Source: Haloferax denitrificans ATCC 35960 (GTDB taxonomy: Archaea; Halobacteriota; Halobacteria; Halobacteriales; Haloferacaceae). From it: DNA of 64,000 nucleotides. The stretch covers positions 124,001 to 188,000 of the forward strand of contig NZ_AOLP01000008.1 in the NCBI RefSeq assembly GCF_000337795.1, in the 5' to 3' direction. Positions 25,577-32,658 of this stretch are shown one piece after another (positions within the stretch are counted from its first letter, which is position 1; each line of letters begins with the position of its first letter). The notes under the pieces are model-generated. The model saw only the letters and a list, made by a program, of their open reading frames with translations. It was not told the DNA's origin and searched no databases. Both the position numbers and the translations under genes were made by a program.

Positions 25577-26446
25577 CTAGTTCTCGCCGGCCGACTGTCT
25601 GATTCGCGCGACGACGTCGTCACGACCCACGTCGGGGTCGTCGTCGGTCGTGAGGCGTCCCATCACGAACTCCAGCAAGTCGAGGGTCTGGAGCAGTTCG
25701 AGCGCCTCGGTTCGGTCGAGGTCGATGGCTTTCCCGAACTCGCGAATCGTCTTCGCGTCGTTGGCGGCGTCGGCGAGTCGGTCTATCGTCACGGACTCGG
25801 GCAGGCCGATTCCGTCGGCGAGCGCCTCGGGCGACCCGCCTGTGTCGTCCGCGGCCGCCGGTCCCGGAGTTTCCACCGGCGACTCGTCGGCGAGCGACGT
25901 CTCGTAGGAGTCCGGTTCGTGGACTCCCTGTGCGATCATGTACCTGCGGACCGTCTCGTCCGACACGTCCATCTCGAACGCTTCGGCCATCCGTTCGAAC
26001 GTCTCGTACTTGGCGTACACCGCTTCGAGGTACGGCGTGTCCTCGAACGCCGGCACGTTCGGACTCCGCACGCTTTCGAGCGATTCGGCGTCGTCGCCCC
26101 CGGTGGAACCCCCCGTCGGGGACGCGTCCGTCGCGACCGTCACGACGACCGTCGGCTCGGCGTCGAGCGAGAGGTCCGCGGCGTCGACGTCGACGTGTTC
26201 GTGGTCGCTCGGAACGACGTCGTCGATTTCGACCGTGAGCCCGATGGTCCCGTCGGACTCGATTGCGGGTCTCCGGGTCCGCACGGGCGACCCGACTCCG
26301 TCGCTCGACGAGAGTGCGAACTCGACGTCCGCCGATACCCTCGTCTCCGTGACCGCCACGGACGAGTCCCGGACGCTCGCGGCTCCCGTCCGTTCGCACT
26401 CTTCGAGGAATTCCCCCAGTCGCCGAAGCGATGTGCCCACGCTCAT
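25577..26446 (-). CDS. Putative HTH regulator of unknown family
   Basis: 289 aa, not a family I recognise. The N-terminal 130 residues are strand-rich and acidic and could be a ligand-sensing domain. About residues 135-170 carry a homeodomain-like helix-turn-helix (YETFERMAEAFEMDVSDETV followed by RRYMIAQGV). A Gly/Ser/Asp linker leads to a C-terminal helical part with TIREFGKAIDLDRTEALELL, possibly a second winged helix. Divergent from the Bat-type regulator at 26689, so the two may control each other or the neighbouring amino-acid genes. Confidence 0.55.
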   Translation of the reverse strand: MSVGTSLRRLGEFLEECERTGAASVRDSSVAVTETRVSADVEFALSSSDGVGSPVRTRRPAIESDGTIGLTVEIDDVVPSDHEHVDVDAADLSLDAEPTVVVTVATDASPTGGSTGGDDAESLESVRSPNVPAFEDTPYLEAVYAKYETFERMAEAFEMDVSDETVRRYMIAQGVHEPDSYETSLADESPVETPGPAAADDTGGSPEALADGIGLPESVTIDRLADAANDAKTIREFGKAIDLDRTEALELLQTLDLLEFVMGRLTTDDDPDVGRDDVVARIRQSAGEN

Positions 26447-26688
26447 TGTACGGTTCTGCAGACGTCCTGAAGGCCCCTGTAAAGGGGTGTGGAATACTGA
26501 GTCGGTTTATATAGTCCCACAGAATATGCGGCGAAAATTATAAACGAGAATCTGCCATTTCGATTACTGTAATGCGCCATCGGAAATCGATTCTTTTACA
26601 AAGACCACGCTCGCCGCGAGTGACCCGACCGAACCGCTCGACCGGACTGTCGGCAGTCGAATCTCCCCGAGACTGAGGTGTACGTACG
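26447..26688. promoter_or_regulatory. Divergent promoter region between two regulators
   Basis: 242 bp. A hairpin CCCCT-GTAA-AGGGG lies near 26474-26487, and TTTATATA is at 26506-26513. The stretch 26505-26600 is AT-rich compared with the flanking genes. The TATA box is 175 bp before the rightward ATG, so it may serve a leader or a small RNA. Confidence 0.4.
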
Positions 26689-27339
26689 ATGAGCCTGATA
26701 ACCGTCGCCGACATCGCTCACGACGACCTCGCACTGACGCCGACGATTCAGTCGGAGGCCGCGGGGGAAATCGATGTCGTCTCTCAGTCCGGGACCGACC
26801 CCGAAACGGGCCAGTTCTTCTTCGCCGTGAAGAACGCGAACGTCGCCGCGTTCGAAGAGGCGTTGGAGGCCGACCACACGGTCCGCGACTGGTGGCTCGT
26901 CTCCGAACGGGAGGACTCCGTCGTCTATCGCATCGGCCACACGAACGACGCGATACTGCTGTCGCCGATGGTCACGGAACTCGGCGGACTCATGCTCGAC
27001 GCGTGCAGTAACGAGACGTCCGGGTGGCGGGTCCGTCTCCAGTTGTCGGACCGCGAGGCGCTGTCGGAGCTCTGGGAGTACTGCGAGGCGAACGACATCT
27101 CCTTCGACCTGAATCGGATGTTCCAGCAGGACGGCTGGATGAACGGCGAGCCGAGTAAGCTGACCGACGCACAGCGCGACGCGCTCGTGGCCGCCTACGA
27201 GCACGGCTACTTCGAGGAGCCGCGAGAGGCGGCGCTAGACGACCTCTCGGACGTGCTGGGCATCTCGCCGACGGCGGTCAGCGGGCGTATCAGGAGGGGG
27301 ACCTCGGAGCTGGTCGAATCGATTCTCGTCGAGGAGTGA
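26689..27339 (+). CDS. Bat-type (HTH_10) transcriptional regulator
   Basis: 216 aa. The C-terminal 55 residues (KLTDAQRDALVAAYEHGYFEEP followed by LSDVLGISPTAVSGRIRRG) are the HTH_10 domain typical of haloarchaeal Bat-like activators. The N-terminal 150 residues are the GAF/PAS-like module seen in short members of the family, with no PAS heme motif visible. A second regulator of the same class is at 39205. Probably controls the adjacent amino-acid/betaine genes. Confidence 0.82.
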   Translation: MSLITVADIAHDDLALTPTIQSEAAGEIDVVSQSGTDPETGQFFFAVKNANVAAFEEALEADHTVRDWWLVSEREDSVVYRIGHTNDAILLSPMVTELGGLMLDACSNETSGWRVRLQLSDREALSELWEYCEANDISFDLNRMFQQDGWMNGEPSKLTDAQRDALVAAYEHGYFEEPREAALDDLSDVLGISPTAVSGRIRRGTSELVESILVEE

Positions 27340-27360
27340 CCGCCAAAAGGGGTACGGGAG

Positions 27361-27735
27361 TCAGACCGCGAGCACGTGGTCGTCCCGCGGTTCGTAGATT
27401 TCGCCGCTCATCCGCAGGTCGCGGACGGCGTCGAGCGTGTCGCCGATGGCGACGCCGGCGTCCGCGAGCGCCGCGGCGAGTCGGCCGAGTTCGACCCCGT
27501 CGGGGTGGTTCTCGCCGAGTTCGACGAGGGCCTGTTTCACGTCGTCGGTCTCGACGTCGGCGTCGAACGCGACGCGCTCCCACTCGACGTCGTGGCCGGT
27601 GACGTTCGCGTGTCGCCGGTACAGTTCGACGGCGTCGTTCGGCTCTGCGACCGCGACGTGGAGGTCGCACGACGGGCAGGTGACGACCCCGGCGCGGGGC
27701 TTTTCCGCCAGTTCGGCGTCCCCGTCGTCAGGCAT
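27361..27735 (-). CDS. Small C2H2-zinc-finger protein co-transcribed with the Rieske oxygenase
   Basis: 124 aa. The N-terminus has CPSC, then 18 residues, then H-x5-H (RRHANVTGHD), a zinc-finger pattern common in haloarchaeal small proteins. The rest is helical with a possible wing (SGEIYEPRDDHVLAV). Its start overlaps the Rieske gene stop by 8 nt, so the two must be one transcript. It occupies the place where a ferredoxin-reductase partner would be expected. The function is unknown: local regulator or assembly factor are both possible. Confidence 0.7.
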   Translation of the reverse strand: MPDDGDAELAEKPRAGVVTCPSCDLHVAVAEPNDAVELYRRHANVTGHDVEWERVAFDADVETDDVKQALVELGENHPDGVELGRLAAALADAGVAIGDTLDAVRDLRMSGEIYEPRDDHVLAV

Positions 27736-28870
27736 TGTAGGCGTCCTGCGCGAGCCGGTGGAGCTTGTGGACGGTGTGTTCGTTCGGCCCGAGCTGTGCC
27801 TGCCCGAGCGCGCCGGATTTGAGTCCCTCGTACTGTCGTTCGACGAGTTCGAAGTCCTCCTCCTGAAGCTGTCGGCTCGTCTGGACGAAGTTCTCTTCTT
27901 CGTCCGACAGGTCGGCGTCGCGGAAGTAGTAGTCCGCGATGAGCTGGAAGCGCCCCTCGTCGATGGGGTCGATGATGTACGTGCCGTAGCCGTCGGCGGT
28001 GCCGTACATGTTGACCGTGAAGTTCGGCCAGAAGTAGTAGAACTTGGCCTCGTGTTCGGGGTGGATGCGCATCTCGTCGTCGACGTCCTCTCTGTGCTTG
28101 TAGTGGAGCACCCAGTGGTAGTCGTTGACTTCGAGTTCGGACTCCATGAGTTCGAGCCCCCGCACCCAGTCTTGGTGGTTCGCCTGACAGTGGTCGCACT
28201 CCGAGTAGTTCCCGCTGAACGTCTTCCAGTTGCACTCGACCTCGGAGACGTAGCGCCGGGCGTGTTCGTACTCGCCGAGCGGCAGGTCTTCGAGTTCCGT
28301 CTTCATCGACCCGGCCTGCTCGGCAAGCGAGAGGCTCGGTTCGTCCTCGAAGTTGACGAACACGAGCGGCCCGATGGCGTCGGTGTTGACTTCCATGAGG
28401 CCGTTTTCCTCGGGGTCGAGTTCGCTGACGGCGTCGTCGTCGAGGTCGGGGTTCAGACTCGCCTCCTCGAAGCTCTTCGGAGTGCTCTGGAGCGACCCGT
28501 CGAGTTCGTACGCCCAGAGGTGGTACGGGCAGGTGATTCGACTGAGGCTTCCGGGGTCGGTCATCGGCGTCTCGTCGAGCATCTTCGACCCGCGGTGGGC
28601 ACAGACGTTGTAGAACGCCCGCACGTCGCCGTCGCCGTCGCGGGTGACGATAATCTGCTTGTCCCCGATGGTCCGCGTGAAGTAGTCGCCCGCGTCCGGG
28701 ATGTGGGTCTCGTGACCCGCGTAGACCCAGTACTGACCGAACACTTTCTCCTTTTCCATCTCGTGGACTTCGGGGTCCGTGAAGTACTTCGCCGGTAACG
28801 CGTTCGTTTCCGCGGTGATGTCGGCACTTACCGCACCGATTTCGTCACGACCGTTGTTCCACCGTGTCAT
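27728..28870 (-). CDS. Rieske non-heme iron oxygenase (glycine betaine monooxygenase GbcA-like)
   Basis: 380 aa from the ATG at 28870. The Rieske [2Fe-2S] site is C90-x-H92 and C114-x2-H117. The mononuclear iron site has H227 and H232 in NYSECDHCQANHQDW plus an acid in the late QEEDFELVERQ segment. The ENYxECxHCxxNH-type motif and the length fit the GbcA/stachydrine/carnitine group acting on quaternary amines, not the aromatic dioxygenases. The flanking sarcosine-oxidase-like, BCCT and dimethylglycine-dehydrogenase-like genes point to glycine betaine. No reductase gene is nearby. Confidence 0.82.
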   Translation of the reverse strand: MTRWNNGRDEIGAVSADITAETNALPAKYFTDPEVHEMEKEKVFGQYWVYAGHETHIPDAGDYFTRTIGDKQIIVTRDGDGDVRAFYNVCAHRGSKMLDETPMTDPGSLSRITCPYHLWAYELDGSLQSTPKSFEEASLNPDLDDDAVSELDPEENGLMEVNTDAIGPLVFVNFEDEPSLSLAEQAGSMKTELEDLPLGEYEHARRYVSEVECNWKTFSGNYSECDHCQANHQDWVRGLELMESELEVNDYHWVLHYKHREDVDDEMRIHPEHEAKFYYFWPNFTVNMYGTADGYGTYIIDPIDEGRFQLIADYYFRDADLSDEEENFVQTSRQLQEEDFELVERQYEGLKSGALGQAQLGPNEHTVHKLHRLAQDAYNA

Positions 28871-28912
28871 GGGAGGAAGAAACACACATCCGAGGAAAAG
28901 GATTCGTCGGAA

Positions 28913-28924
28913 ATAGTGGACCCG
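28913..28924. promoter_or_regulatory. Shared 12-bp promoter motif (Rieske copy)
   Basis: ATAGTGGACCCG, also found at 32608-32619 before the dimethylglycine-dehydrogenase-like gene. Here it lies 43-54 bp before the Rieske ATG and abuts the TATA-like CTTATACGG read on the minus strand. Confidence 0.55.
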
Positions 28925-29069
28925 TATAAGTGGCAGTGGATAGTCGGCCGCGAGGACGACAGCCGCCCGTGACCGCCGCTGTCGGCCGAACGGGAGCCGT
29001 CTCCCTGAAAAAGGGGCTCCGTGATACAGGTCAAGAGTGAAGGGGGGACGTTCCGAACCGCCGGACACC

Positions 29070-30212
29070 ATGAGTGTCCGTGACAACCGATACGACGTCG
29101 CCGTCGTCGGGGTCGGCGGGATGGGAAGCGCGACCGCGTACCACCTCGCCGACCGCGGCCTCGACGTCGTCGGTCTCGAACGCTACGACATCCCTCACTC
29201 GCAGGGGTCGTCCCACGGTATCACGCGCATCATCCGTCGCGCGTACTACGAACACCCCTCGTACGTCCCGCTCATCGAGCGGGCGTACGACCTCTGGGAC
29301 GACCTCGCCGACGAGACCGGCCGCGAGGTCATCCACCGAACCGGCTCTATCGACGCCGGCCCGGAGGACAACGACGTGTTCGCCGGCTCGAAACGCTCCT
29401 GTGAGGAACACGACATCCCCCACGAGGTGCTGACCGGGGCGGAGGTCAACGGGCGGTTCCCCGGCTACGAACTCCCCGAGGACTACCGCGCGGTCTACCA
29501 GGAAGACGGCGGGTTCGTCGTCCCCGAGCAGGCCATCATCGCCCACACCGAGGCCGCACAGGCCCGGGGTGCCGAGATTCGCGCGCGCGAGCGGGTCGAA
29601 GACTGGGCGGAGACGAACGACGGCGGCGTGCGCGTCCGCACCGACCGGGGCGTGTACGTCGCGGACGCGCTCGTGCTCGCCGCGGGCGCGTGGAACTACA
29701 AGCTCGCCGACGCGCTGGACGGCCTCGCGGTCCCCGAGCGACAGGCGCTCGCGTGGTTCCAGCCCGAGTCGCCGGCGACGTTCGCGCCCGAGGAGTTCCC
29801 CGTCTGGAACCTCAGCGTCCCCGAGGGGCGGTTCTACGGGTTCCCGGTCCACGACGTGCCGGGGTTCAAACTCGGCAAGTACCACCACCGCGACGAGGAG
29901 GTCGACCCCGACGACTTCGACCGCGAGCCGAACCGCGCCGACGAGGCGATACTCCGGGACGTCACGGAGAAGTACTTCCCGGAGGCCGCGGGGCCGACGA
30001 TGTCGCTTTCGACGTGTATGTTCACGAACTCGCCGGACGAGCATTTCATCCTCGACACGCTCCCCGACCACCCGCAAGTCGCCGTGGGTGCCGGCTTCTC
30101 GGGACACGGCTTCAAGTTCGCAAGCGTCATCGGCGAAATCCTCGCCGACCTCGCCGTCGACGGCGACAGCGACCTGCCGCTCGACATGTTCTCGCTCGAC
30201 CGGTTCGAGTGA
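29070..30212 (+). CDS. Monomeric sarcosine oxidase-like flavoprotein
   Basis: 380 aa from the ATG at 29070. The FAD-binding VVGVGGMGSATAYHLADRG is at the N-terminus, followed by HSQGSSHGITRIIRRAYYEH, the MSOX/MTOX-specific loop. Cys316 in STCMFTNSPDEHF is where this family attaches FAD covalently. It should oxidise N-methyl amino acids, most plausibly sarcosine to glycine, formaldehyde and H2O2. Divergent from the Rieske gene across a 199-bp region. N-methyltryptophan or pipecolate oxidation are family alternatives. Confidence 0.87.
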   Translation: MSVRDNRYDVAVVGVGGMGSATAYHLADRGLDVVGLERYDIPHSQGSSHGITRIIRRAYYEHPSYVPLIERAYDLWDDLADETGREVIHRTGSIDAGPEDNDVFAGSKRSCEEHDIPHEVLTGAEVNGRFPGYELPEDYRAVYQEDGGFVVPEQAIIAHTEAAQARGAEIRARERVEDWAETNDGGVRVRTDRGVYVADALVLAAGAWNYKLADALDGLAVPERQALAWFQPESPATFAPEEFPVWNLSVPEGRFYGFPVHDVPGFKLGKYHHRDEEVDPDDFDREPNRADEAILRDVTEKYFPEAAGPTMSLSTCMFTNSPDEHFILDTLPDHPQVAVGAGFSGHGFKFASVIGEILADLAVDGDSDLPLDMFSLDRFE

Positions 30213-30501
30213 CGACGGGCGGTCGAGCTTGTCGCTCGTCAACTGATTCGGCGATTTAACCTTCGTAACTTTTCTTCATTTGCGTATAAATGCCACTATT
30301 ATCGAAGACCACTCGTTAAGATGTGTAATCCCAATGGGTTGGTTGAATCGTGAGGGGTGTGGACTCGTGTCACGGGACGGGTGGCCGCGTCGAAGTCGAC
30401 ATCGGCCGTCCTCGGCGGTGACGACGGGTGGCCCCGAAGCGGGGACAACGACATGAACGTACACGAACTGCAGTGGCGGTCATCCACGGAGGGTGTATCG
30501 T

Positions 30502-32256
30502 ATGGCGAATAGCAACGACTCGGCCGACCAATCGACGAGCGACCTACAGGCGGACGTGTTCTACCCCGAGACGGAGCGCGAACCCGGCGACGGGAACATC
30601 CAGCGGTGGGGGTTCGACATCCATCCCGTCGTCTTCCCGGTCGCGCTCTTGATAATCGGCGTCTTCGTCGCGGCGACGCTCGTTCTCGGCGAGCAGGCGG
30701 CGAGCGTCTACTCGGCCGTCAGGGGCTTTTTCGAGGGCAACTTCGGGTGGTTCTATCTCCTGTCGGTGAACCTCTTTATCGTCGTCTTGGCGTACTTCGC
30801 GCTGAGTAAGTTCGGCGAGATAACCCTCGGCGGCGTCGAGGCCGAAACGGAGTTCAGCGACTTCTCGTGGATGGCGATGCTGTTCAGCGCGGGCATGGGC
30901 ATCGGGCTCATGTTCTACAGCGTCTCGGAGCCGCTGTACTACTTCACTAACGTCCCCGGCTTCTTCGACGCCGAGGCCGGGACCGGTGGCGCGGGCATCG
31001 CCGCGATGACGCAGACGTTCTTCCACTGGGGGTTCCACCCGTGGGCCATCTACGGCCTCGTCGGACTGGGGCTCGCGTTCTTCTCGTTCAACAGGGGGCT
31101 CCCGCTCACGTTCCGGTCGATTTTCTGGCCGCTCCTCGGCGAGCGAATCTACGGCTGGCCGGGCCACCTCATCGACCTCGTGTCGGTGTTCGCGACGCTG
31201 TTCGGCCTCGCCACGTCGCTCGGCCTCGGCGTCGCACAGATAAACACGGGCCTGTCGTACATCCTCGGCGAGAGCATGCTCGGTCTCGTGAGCGTTCCGA
31301 ACAACACCGGGATGCAAATCGCGCTCATCGCCGCGATTACCCTCATCGCCACCGCCTCCGTCGCGGCCGGCCTCGAAGACGGTATCCGGCGTCTGAGCAC
31401 GGTGAACGTCAGTTTGATGTTCCTCCTGTTGGCGTTCGTGCTCGTCGCCGGCTCGACGATGAGCATCTTCGGCGCGTGGGTGCAGGGCCTCGGGAACTAC
31501 TTCAGCGACTTCCTCTCGCTCGCGTTCTTCACCGGGACGCTCGGCGACGGCGCGTCCACGGTCAACGGCTGGACGGTGTTCTACTGGGCGTGGTGGATCG
31601 CCTGGTCGCCGTTCGTCGGTATGTTCGTCGCGCGCATCTCGAAGGGGCGGACGGTCCGCGAGTTCGTCCTCGGCGTGTTCGTCCTTCCGTCGCTGTTCTC
31701 GACGCTCTGGCTCTCGGCGTTCGGCGGGAGCGCGCTGTTCAACTCGCTTCAGGGTAACGGCGCGGTCCTCGCCACCTACGGCGAGGCCGGACAGACGGTG
31801 GCGATGTTCGCGCTTCTCCAACAGTTCCCGTTCAGCGCCGTCTCGGGACTGCTCGCCGTGACGCTCGTGGTGACGTTCTTCGTGACCTCCTCCGATTCGG
31901 GGTCGCTCGTCGTCGACCACCTCACGTCGGGCGGCAAGCACAACGTGCCGCGGACTCAACGCATCTTCTGGGCGGTCACCGAGGGCCTCGTCGCGTCGCT
32001 TCTCCTCTACGGCGGCGGCCTCGGCGCGCTCCAGACGGCGGCCATCGCCACGGGGTTCCCGTTCGCCGTCGTCCTCGTCGTCATGTGCTACACGGTGTAT
32101 CTCGGTCTCGACAAGGAGTACGAACTCCTGCAGTCCGAGGAGTTCGCCGAGCGAATCGAGGACTTGGCGGACGAGGACATCGACATCGACGTCGGTCGCT
32201 CTCGGACGTCGGTCGTGACGAACGTCCGGGAGAACCCCGGCGCGTCGGACGATTGA
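30502..32256 (+). CDS. BCCT-family betaine/choline/carnitine transporter
   Basis: 584 aa from the ATG at 30502, preceded by GGAGG 10 nt upstream; a GTG three codons earlier is less likely. Twelve-span pattern, with the BCCT hallmarks GMGIGLMFYSVSEPLYYF and the Trp-rich stretch YWAWWIAWSPFVGMFVAR followed by ISKGRTVREF. The GMGIG form points to sodium coupling. The C-terminus is short and acidic, without the long osmosensing tail of BetP, which fits a nutrient-uptake role. It supplies the substrate for the neighbouring demethylation genes. Confidence 0.92.
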   Translation: MANSNDSADQSTSDLQADVFYPETEREPGDGNIQRWGFDIHPVVFPVALLIIGVFVAATLVLGEQAASVYSAVRGFFEGNFGWFYLLSVNLFIVVLAYFALSKFGEITLGGVEAETEFSDFSWMAMLFSAGMGIGLMFYSVSEPLYYFTNVPGFFDAEAGTGGAGIAAMTQTFFHWGFHPWAIYGLVGLGLAFFSFNRGLPLTFRSIFWPLLGERIYGWPGHLIDLVSVFATLFGLATSLGLGVAQINTGLSYILGESMLGLVSVPNNTGMQIALIAAITLIATASVAAGLEDGIRRLSTVNVSLMFLLLAFVLVAGSTMSIFGAWVQGLGNYFSDFLSLAFFTGTLGDGASTVNGWTVFYWAWWIAWSPFVGMFVARISKGRTVREFVLGVFVLPSLFSTLWLSAFGGSALFNSLQGNGAVLATYGEAGQTVAMFALLQQFPFSAVSGLLAVTLVVTFFVTSSDSGSLVVDHLTSGGKHNVPRTQRIFWAVTEGLVASLLLYGGGLGALQTAAIATGFPFAVVLVVMCYTVYLGLDKEYELLQSEEFAERIEDLADEDIDIDVGRSRTSVVTNVRENPGASDD

Positions 32257-32291
32257 CGACCGAATCACCGAACGATGACTCGACGCTCTCG

Positions 32292-32450
32292 ATGAACGCG
32301 CTCGCTGTCGGTTCGGCGGCGTTCGCGGTCTCTCTTTTCGTCGTTGCGCTGTTTGCGATGACCGTCGGTGAGCTACGGGGCGCGGGGCTCGCGTTCCTGA
32401 GCGCCAGCCTCGTCATCTACCTCAGAGAGAAGTACCTCGTCGGCGACTGA
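32292..32450 (+). CDS. Small membrane protein downstream of the BCCT transporter
   Basis: 52 aa from the ATG at 32292, or 65 aa if a TTG at 32253 overlapping the BCCT stop is used. Two hydrophobic spans (GSAAFAVSLFVVALFAMTV and GAGLAFLSASLVIYL) with the basic end REKYLVGD. Too short for family assignment. The 35-nt spacing suggests co-transcription with the transporter and a possible accessory role. Confidence 0.6.
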   Translation: MNALAVGSAAFAVSLFVVALFAMTVGELRGAGLAFLSASLVIYLREKYLVGD

Positions 32451-32483
32451 CGCGCGCCGGCGAACGCGACTCGTCGTCACGCG

Positions 32484-32534
32484 ATTCTCACCGGCGCACA
32501 ATTCTCGCTGGCGCACCATTCTCACCGGCGCACA
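32484..32534. repeat. Three 17-bp tandem repeats before the dimethylglycine-dehydrogenase-like gene
   Basis: ATTCTCACCGGCGCACA, ATTCTCGCTGGCGCACC and ATTCTCACCGGCGCACA follow each other directly; units 1 and 3 are identical. A decayed partial copy (ACTCTTGCCG) follows. Confidence 0.75.
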
Positions 32535-32607
32535 ACTCTTGCCGAGACCGGCGTTCGTCCGCGACGAGACCCGGCTCTCGTCACCCCCCGGTACGTATAC
32601 ACCTCAG

Positions 32608-32633
32608 ATAGTGGACCCGGAGAGATATCCGGG
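32608..32633. promoter_or_regulatory. Shared 12-bp motif and inverted repeat in the DMGDH-like promoter
   Basis: ATAGTGGACCCG at 32608-32619 matches the Rieske promoter copy exactly. It runs into the inverted repeat CCCGGA-GAGATA-TCCGGG at 32616-32633. GTATAC at 32595-32600 is a TATA candidate upstream, and the ATG is at 32659. Confidence 0.5.
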
Positions 32634-32658
32634 GGCCGCAGTCACTACTGTTTGGTAC

